Shown piece by piece: positions 5,880 to 9,450 of a stretch of DNA of 9,450 nt. Location of the stretch: positions 1-9,450 of the forward strand of contig MGDZ01000023.1 of assembly GCA_001791115.1 (NCBI GenBank), written 5' to 3'. Numbering within the stretch: position 1 is the stretch's first letter; the number at the start of each line of letters is the position of its first letter. The notes beneath the pieces were generated by a model. The model worked only from the letters and a program-made list of their open reading frames with translations, was not told the DNA's origin and did no database searches. The stretch comes from Candidatus Uhrbacteria bacterium RIFCSPHIGHO2_02_FULL_57_19. GTDB lineage: Bacteria; Patescibacteriota; Patescibacteriia; 2-12-FULL-57-11. Position numbers and translations under genes: made by a program.

Positions 5880-6935
5880 ATGTTCCAGCGACTGCTGGGA
5901 AAATTTTCGCGCGACTTGGGCATTGACCTGGGAACGGCCAACACCCTGGTTTATGTCCGCGAAAAAGGGATCATCATCAATGAACCGTCGGTGGTGGCCT
6001 TAAACACGCGCACTGGCCAGATTTTGGCCGTGGGCCGCGGCGCGCGGGAGATGGTCGGAAAAACGCCGAGCCACATACAGACCGTGCGCCCCCTGCTCAA
6101 GGGGGTAATTTCAGATTTCGAGGTCACGGAAAAAATGCTCCATTATTTCATCGACCGAGTGCATGCCGATGCCAAGGGCATCACCCCGCGGCCCCGGGTG
6201 ATCGTCGGCGTTCCGCTGGAGATAACTGAGGTGGAACGCAAAGCCGTGGAAGACGCGGTTCTCTCAGCCGGCGCCCGAGAGGTCTATCTCATCGAAGAAC
6301 CGATGGCCGCGGCCATCGGCGCGCGCCTGCCCATTGAAGACGCGGTGGGAAACATGATCGTTGACATCGGCGGCGGAACCACGGAAATCGCCGTTATCTC
6401 GCTCGGGGGGGTAGTGGTCTGGAAATCAATTCCAGTGGCCGGCGACGAAATGAACAAAAATATCGTCCAGTACGCCCGCGACAATTTCTCGCTGGTGCTT
6501 GGCGAACGGATCGCCGAAGACATAAAAATAAAAATCGGTTCGGCCGCCGAACTTGAAGAACCCCTGGAGGTGGAGATGAGGGGACGAGACATGATTAGCG
6601 GTCTGCCGCGAGAGATCATCGTCGGCGACGCCCAAATTCGCGAGGCCTTGGCCAAATCGGTCAATGCCATAGTGGAAAACATTAAGTCCACCCTGGAAAT
6701 TACCCCTCCGGAACTGGTGGCCGACATCTACGAGCGGGGTATGATTCTTAGCGGCGGCGGGGCATTGCTCAAGGGCCTTGACCGGAGAATCGCCCAGATC
6801 ACGCAGATCCCGGTGCGTATTGCCGATGATCCGCTCACCGCTGTCGTTCGCGGCACTGGCATTCTTCTGGAAAATCTGGATCTTCTCAAAACCATCGCCA
6901 TTCCTTCGGCGCAGGATGATTCCAGACGCAGATAA
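5880..6935 (+). CDS. mreB: Rod-shape-determining actin homologue MreB
   Basis: 351 residues, full length for MreB (about 330-350). The actin-fold ATP site is complete: phosphate-1 motif IDLGTANTLVYV (15-26), EEP (139-141) in the connecting region with the catalytic glutamate, phosphate-2 motif VDIGGGTTE (161-169) and adenosine motif LSGGGALLKGLD (290-301). The N-terminal MFQRLLGKFS can form the amphipathic helix that binds the inner membrane face. MreB polymerises with ATP into membrane-bound antiparallel filaments that, with MreC, MreD, RodZ, RodA and PBP2, guide lateral peptidoglycan synthesis. It is followed by mreC and mreD in the usual order. The protein looks intact and conserved. The C-terminal tail (SAQDDSRRR) is short and charged. 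Confidence 0.97.
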   Translation: MFQRLLGKFSRDLGIDLGTANTLVYVREKGIIINEPSVVALNTRTGQILAVGRGAREMVGKTPSHIQTVRPLLKGVISDFEVTEKMLHYFIDRVHADAKGITPRPRVIVGVPLEITEVERKAVEDAVLSAGAREVYLIEEPMAAAIGARLPIEDAVGNMIVDIGGGTTEIAVISLGGVVVWKSIPVAGDEMNKNIVQYARDNFSLVLGERIAEDIKIKIGSAAELEEPLEVEMRGRDMISGLPREIIVGDAQIREALAKSVNAIVENIKSTLEITPPELVADIYERGMILSGGGALLKGLDRRIAQITQIPVRIADDPLTAVVRGTGILLENLDLLKTIAIPSAQDDSRRR

Positions 6936-6970
6936 ACTGATGGAGCCCTTTGTGGGGCCTCTGACCCTTT

Positions 6971-7756
6971 GTGAGAATAAAGAGCATCGTTGCCGCCGCC
7001 GCCACTCTGATCGTCATTCCTGTCGCTCTAAGGATGATCTGGGGGCGATCCTTCGATACGGCGCTCGGAACCATCGCCGCGCCCGCCCTCGGGAGACTGG
7101 GGTCGTTAATTCGCTCGACGATCGTCAGCAATACCGTGTCATCACCGGAGGAGTTTGAACGACTTCAGAGCGAGGTCAATCGCCTGACGGTAGAAACGGC
7201 TCGCCTGCGCCATCTGGAAATAGAAAATCAGGAACTGCGGAAAACGCTTTCTTTTGTTAAACGCGTTCCATATTCAGTTACTCCGGCGCAAGTTATCGGC
7301 CATACTGTTGACCCCGAACGTCGGGCTATAATCGTTGATTTCGGACTGGCCGAGGGCGCTACCCCGGGCCTGCTCGTGGCCACCAGCGACGGCCTGGTTT
7401 TGGGAAAAATTTCCGCGGTCCGCGGAGAAAGATCGATAGTCGTTCTTCTTACTGACGAAGAGAGCCGGATTTCCGTGGTCGTCGAGCGCGGAGAACGCGT
7501 CCTGGGCTTACTCGAAGGAGGATACGGCACCGGCATGCGCATGCGTCTCATCCCAGCCCAATCGACGATTGAAACGGGTGATCTGATAGTCACTGACGAG
7601 AGCGACCCCGCCATTCCCGCCGGACTGATCGTCGGCACCGTGGAATCAGTGCGTGATGAGGAGCACATTCCTTTTCAGGTGGCGGTTATTCGGGCAGCGG
7701 CCGATTTCGAAACTCCGACGATTGTTTCGATCGTCAGGCCCGAAGGCGATCTATAG
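6971..7756 (+). CDS. mreC: Rod-shape-determining protein MreC
   Basis: 261 residues with MreC architecture: a short cytoplasmic start, one membrane anchor (about 5-23), a heptad-rich coiled coil (58-95: FERLQSEVNRLTVETARLRH and on), then the extracytoplasmic double beta-barrel domain (104-255) with the typical VIVDFGLAEGATPGLLVATSDGLVGK-like turn at 121-146 and PAGLIVGTVESV at 216-227. MreC links MreB filaments to PBP2 outside the membrane and activates it. The start is GTG at 6971: a TGA lies in frame at 6962, and the next ATG (residue 22) would remove the anchor. This GTG is part of a 9-base direct repeat CCCTTTGTG (6946-6954 and 6965-6973), and no clear Shine-Dalgarno precedes it, so its translation may be weak or coupled. 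Confidence 0.92.
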   Translation: MRIKSIVAAAATLIVIPVALRMIWGRSFDTALGTIAAPALGRLGSLIRSTIVSNTVSSPEEFERLQSEVNRLTVETARLRHLEIENQELRKTLSFVKRVPYSVTPAQVIGHTVDPERRAIIVDFGLAEGATPGLLVATSDGLVLGKISAVRGERSIVVLLTDEESRISVVVERGERVLGLLEGGYGTGMRMRLIPAQSTIETGDLIVTDESDPAIPAGLIVGTVESVRDEEHIPFQVAVIRAAADFETPTIVSIVRPEGDL

Positions 7757-7759
7757 ATT

Positions 7760-8305
7760 ATGAAGATACTCCGTCTAGCGAGCGTCCTGGCGGCCGCCTG
7801 GCTCTCGGTTTTTATCGAGACGGCCATCATCCCCATCCGAGGAGGTTTCTTTTTTCTGCTTCAGCCGGCGCTTTGGACGGTTTTTCTGTTCAGTCTGCGC
7901 TTAGGACCTCATCAAACGCTGGCTCTCTCGGCAGTGGTCGGACTGCTTCTCGATTACTGGTCGATTCTCCCGTTCGGAATCACGCTTTCTGCGCTGGTCG
8001 CGGCGGCGGCAATATCAAGAACCGCCGCCCTTAGCTGGTTTTCACACAAACCGTCTCTGGCCGCGGTTTTGGCCGTCTCCTCCGGTCATCTGATTTTCCT
8101 TTCTTTACGCGACCTCTTCGGACTGATCCTAAAGATTTTCGGCGCCGAAACCGCCTGGATTATCGAGCCGCGAGCGCTAGCCATACAGTCAACGGCTCTT
8201 TTTTTCAACGTTTTGACTGCTTCCTTCGTGATAATACTGGCTCTTCCGGTCAAACTGGCGCTCCGCCGCTGGTTTCGTTTAAAATCCCTAAAATATGTCC
8301 GTTGA
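7760..8305 (+). CDS. mreD: Rod-shape-determining membrane protein MreD
   Basis: 181 residues and very hydrophobic, with about five to six membrane spans, e.g. 7-24, 30-47, 53-70, 72-88, 100-125 and 145-168. Sequence conservation in MreD is low, and the call rests on size, topology, an N-terminal pattern (ETAIIPIRGG followed by a Pro-bearing span) and its place 3 bases after mreC. GLLLDYWSILPFG (61-73) matches the family's 'GLl.D..s..pfG' segment well. MreD is an inner-membrane partner of MreC in the elongasome. The protein ends in a basic tail (LRRWFRLKSLKYVR) that should face the cytoplasm. The operon-like block ends here; neither PBP2 nor RodA follows. Confidence 0.88.
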   Translation: MKILRLASVLAAAWLSVFIETAIIPIRGGFFFLLQPALWTVFLFSLRLGPHQTLALSAVVGLLLDYWSILPFGITLSALVAAAAISRTAALSWFSHKPSLAAVLAVSSGHLIFLSLRDLFGLILKIFGAETAWIIEPRALAIQSTALFFNVLTASFVIILALPVKLALRRWFRLKSLKYVR

Positions 8306-8338
8306 AATTTTTCATGATAGCTGAATAAGAAATGAATC

Positions 8339-8361
8339 TCCGCGCAGCAGAGCTACGCGGA
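8339..8361. repeat. Palindromic hairpin in the mreD-fic intergenic region
   Basis: TCCGCG (8339-8344) pairs with CGCGGA (8356-8361), and AGC (8346-8348) pairs with GCT (8352-8354) around an AGA loop, with a single C/A mismatch between the two segments. It lies 34 bases after the mreD stop. No T run follows on either strand, so it is not a classic terminator. It could stabilise the 3' end of the mre transcript or be a dispersed repeat. Confidence 0.6.
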
Positions 8362-8365
8362 ATTA

Positions 8366-8418
8366 GCAATTTAAAAGGGTGAATTGCGCCCCCGCCAATC
8401 TCGTCGCTATGAATTGGC
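8366..8418. repeat. Two further short inverted repeats before the Fic stop
   Basis: GCAATT (8366-8371) with AATTGC (8382-8387), and GCCAAT (8394-8399) with ATTGGC (8413-8418). The second overlaps the last codons of the convergent Fic gene. Neither is followed by a T run. The 101-base gap between mreD and fic thus holds three stacked small inverted repeats and no gene. Confidence 0.45.
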
Positions 8419-9450
8419 AATATAGTGGGTTGCTTTTCCTTTGCCGACAGGTTTGATCATTTTTATTCTTTTGAGTTTTTGCACATGCAATTGAGCTGTG
8501 CGTTTGGGACACGATAAAACATCCTCAACATCTTTGGCGGTAATTCTCCCCATCTGATCCAAGAAATCTATGATTTTCAGTTGTTCAGGGGTCAGATATA
8601 TTTGCGATTTTATATCTCCCTTTGCTGAGTGGCGAGCTAAAGGAAGAATTTTAGATTTGACCTCGTCAATTTCTTTTTTAAATCCTTTCACAAAATATTC
8701 CAACCACGAAGTGAGATCGGTTCGTCGTTCATCATAATTTTTTCCCACATTTACGGCCTTGTAGTACGCTTGTCTATCGGTATTATAATAATCTTCCAGG
8801 ACAAACAAACGGCGGAAATCGTAACCGCGTTGGTATAGTATTAAAGTGGCTAAGGCGCGGGCCGTGCGGCCATTGCCGTCGTTGAAGGGGTGAATGGCTG
8901 CAATTTCAAGATGAGCAATCGCGGCAACAATCACAGGGTTTAATTCTTTTTCCTCGCTTTCTTTGAGCCAAACGACAAAATCTTTCATCAATTGCGGCAC
9001 TTTTTTGGCATCTGGCCCGGTGTACAAAGTTTCTTGCGGCATGCCAAAACGGCGGCGCACAACATAAATCGGCCTTGGTCGGTAGTGGCCGCAAAATTGC
9101 GGAGCCAAAGTTTTATCAGTAACTAATTTGTGGATTTTTAAGATTGCTTTTTCAGTGACCAGCTTCTTTTCAGCTACGATTTTTTCAATGTATTTTAAGG
9201 CATTGAGATAATTTTTTACTTCGTAAATATCCCTGTCTGCCGCGTCTACCTTTTTTTTTGCATAGAGCGCTTCAACCTGCCGTATATTCAATTTATTGCC
9301 TTCTATTTCCGTAGAGTGATGAGTCATGCGGATGATAGCTTGGCGACGAAGGCGCAGTTCTTGCTGGGGCAGAATTTTGGCACGATCAATGATACCCTTT
9401 GCTTCGGCAATGGCAGTGAGGTATTGCAGGATTTTGTCAGTTAATTTGTA
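8407..9450 (-). CDS. Fic-family protein adenylyltransferase with C-terminal winged helix, 5'-truncated by the window edge
   Basis: 347 residues visible (numbered from base 9450). The Fic motif HPFNDGNGRTAR (187-198) is complete, with catalytic His187 and the Asp and Asn-Gly-Arg that hold Mg and ATP phosphates, so AMP transfer to a protein hydroxyl is expected. HSTEIEGN (45-52) contains the inhibitory S-x3-E-G motif whose Glu50 blocks ATP binding, as in class II Fic proteins with an N-terminal inhibitor helix. GHYRPRPIYVVRRR (121-134) fits the segment before the target-docking flap. A winged helix (about 286-347: LTPEQLKIIDFL...RTAQLHVQKLKRI) may bind DNA, possibly its own promoter. The frame stays open through 41 codons upstream of the ATG at 9327, and that stretch (LRLRRQAIIRMTHHSTEIEGN context) is typical Fic N terminus, so 9327 is not the start. 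The gene is far richer in A/T than mreBCD (17 G/C in 9181-9240), suggesting acquisition. Confidence 0.9.
   Translation of the reverse strand, partial: YKLTDKILQYLTAIAEAKGIIDRAKILPQQELRLRRQAIIRMTHHSTEIEGNKLNIRQVEALYAKKKVDAADRDIYEVKNYLNALKYIEKIVAEKKLVTEKAILKIHKLVTDKTLAPQFCGHYRPRPIYVVRRRFGMPQETLYTGPDAKKVPQLMKDFVVWLKESEEKELNPVIVAAIAHLEIAAIHPFNDGNGRTARALATLILYQRGYDFRRLFVLEDYYNTDRQAYYKAVNVGKNYDERRTDLTSWLEYFVKGFKKEIDEVKSKILPLARHSAKGDIKSQIYLTPEQLKIIDFLDQMGRITAKDVEDVLSCPKRTAQLHVQKLKRIKMIKPVGKGKATHYIANS

Noticed and set aside
6284..6727. 147-codon open frame on the - strand inside mreB
   Set aside because: A Ser/Pro/Ile-rich antisense frame produced by the codon bias of the conserved mreB gene; no start signals or known motifs.
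8339..8361. Intrinsic terminator after mreD
   Set aside because: The hairpin is good but no T run follows on the + strand, and only a broken T-rich stretch follows on the - strand.
8407..9450. Classic Fic toxin-antitoxin pair
   Set aside because: No small antitoxin frame is visible beside the gene, and the inhibitory S-x3-E-G helix is within the same protein.

Overview
This window reads as bacterial chromosome with dense, mostly short-spaced genes. The main block, all on the + strand from 2153 to 8305, encodes a UvrD-type helicase fused to a PD-(D/E)XK/iron-sulfur nuclease, a DUF721/DciA-like protein, a small four-helix membrane protein, and MreB, MreC and MreD. Several traits suggest a member of the Candidate Phyla Radiation (Patescibacteria): palindromic elements read in frame through a coding sequence, including one that gives the peptide PAGQAG; several starts with no Shine-Dalgarno; small single-domain proteins; and the helicase-nuclease fusion. 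This placement is inference. Genes end in TGA as well as TAA and TAG, so nothing points to a recoded TGA.

Left part (1-1752, +). Two short beta-carbonic-anhydrase-like paralogues (14-547 and 697-1116) lie in tandem, each with the full zinc-ligand and Asp/Arg set. A strong intrinsic terminator, a candidate promoter and a degenerate 7-base tandem repeat separate them. The second is followed 3 bases later by an endonuclease III-related HhH-GPD DNA glycosylase that lacks the iron-sulfur cluster (1120-1752), probably in one transcript.

Centre (1754-2159, -). A lone receiver-domain response regulator faces the glycosylase tail to tail, with 1 base between the stop codons. It has its own near-consensus promoter, whose -35 box lies over the start codon of the divergent helicase gene, and its own intrinsic terminator, which lies inside the 3' end of the glycosylase gene. 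It is a compact, self-contained transcription unit.

Right part. The helicase-nuclease carries two palindromic elements in its reading frame, one inside the helicase core and one exactly in the linker between helicase and nuclease. The downstream genes follow with gaps or overlaps of a few bases, then mreB (45-base gap with a ribosome binding site), mreC (GTG start) and mreD. MreBCD form the membrane-linked scaffold that guides elongation-type peptidoglycan synthesis. The PBP2 and RodA genes that often follow mreD are not next to it here.

Instead, after a 101-base stretch rich in inverted repeats, an AT-rich Fic-family AMP-transferase gene with a C-terminal winged helix runs on the - strand and off the right edge. 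Its reading frame stays open to base 9450, so the ATG at 9327 is internal and the gene is cut by the window. Its base composition differs clearly from its neighbours, which suggests separate acquisition.
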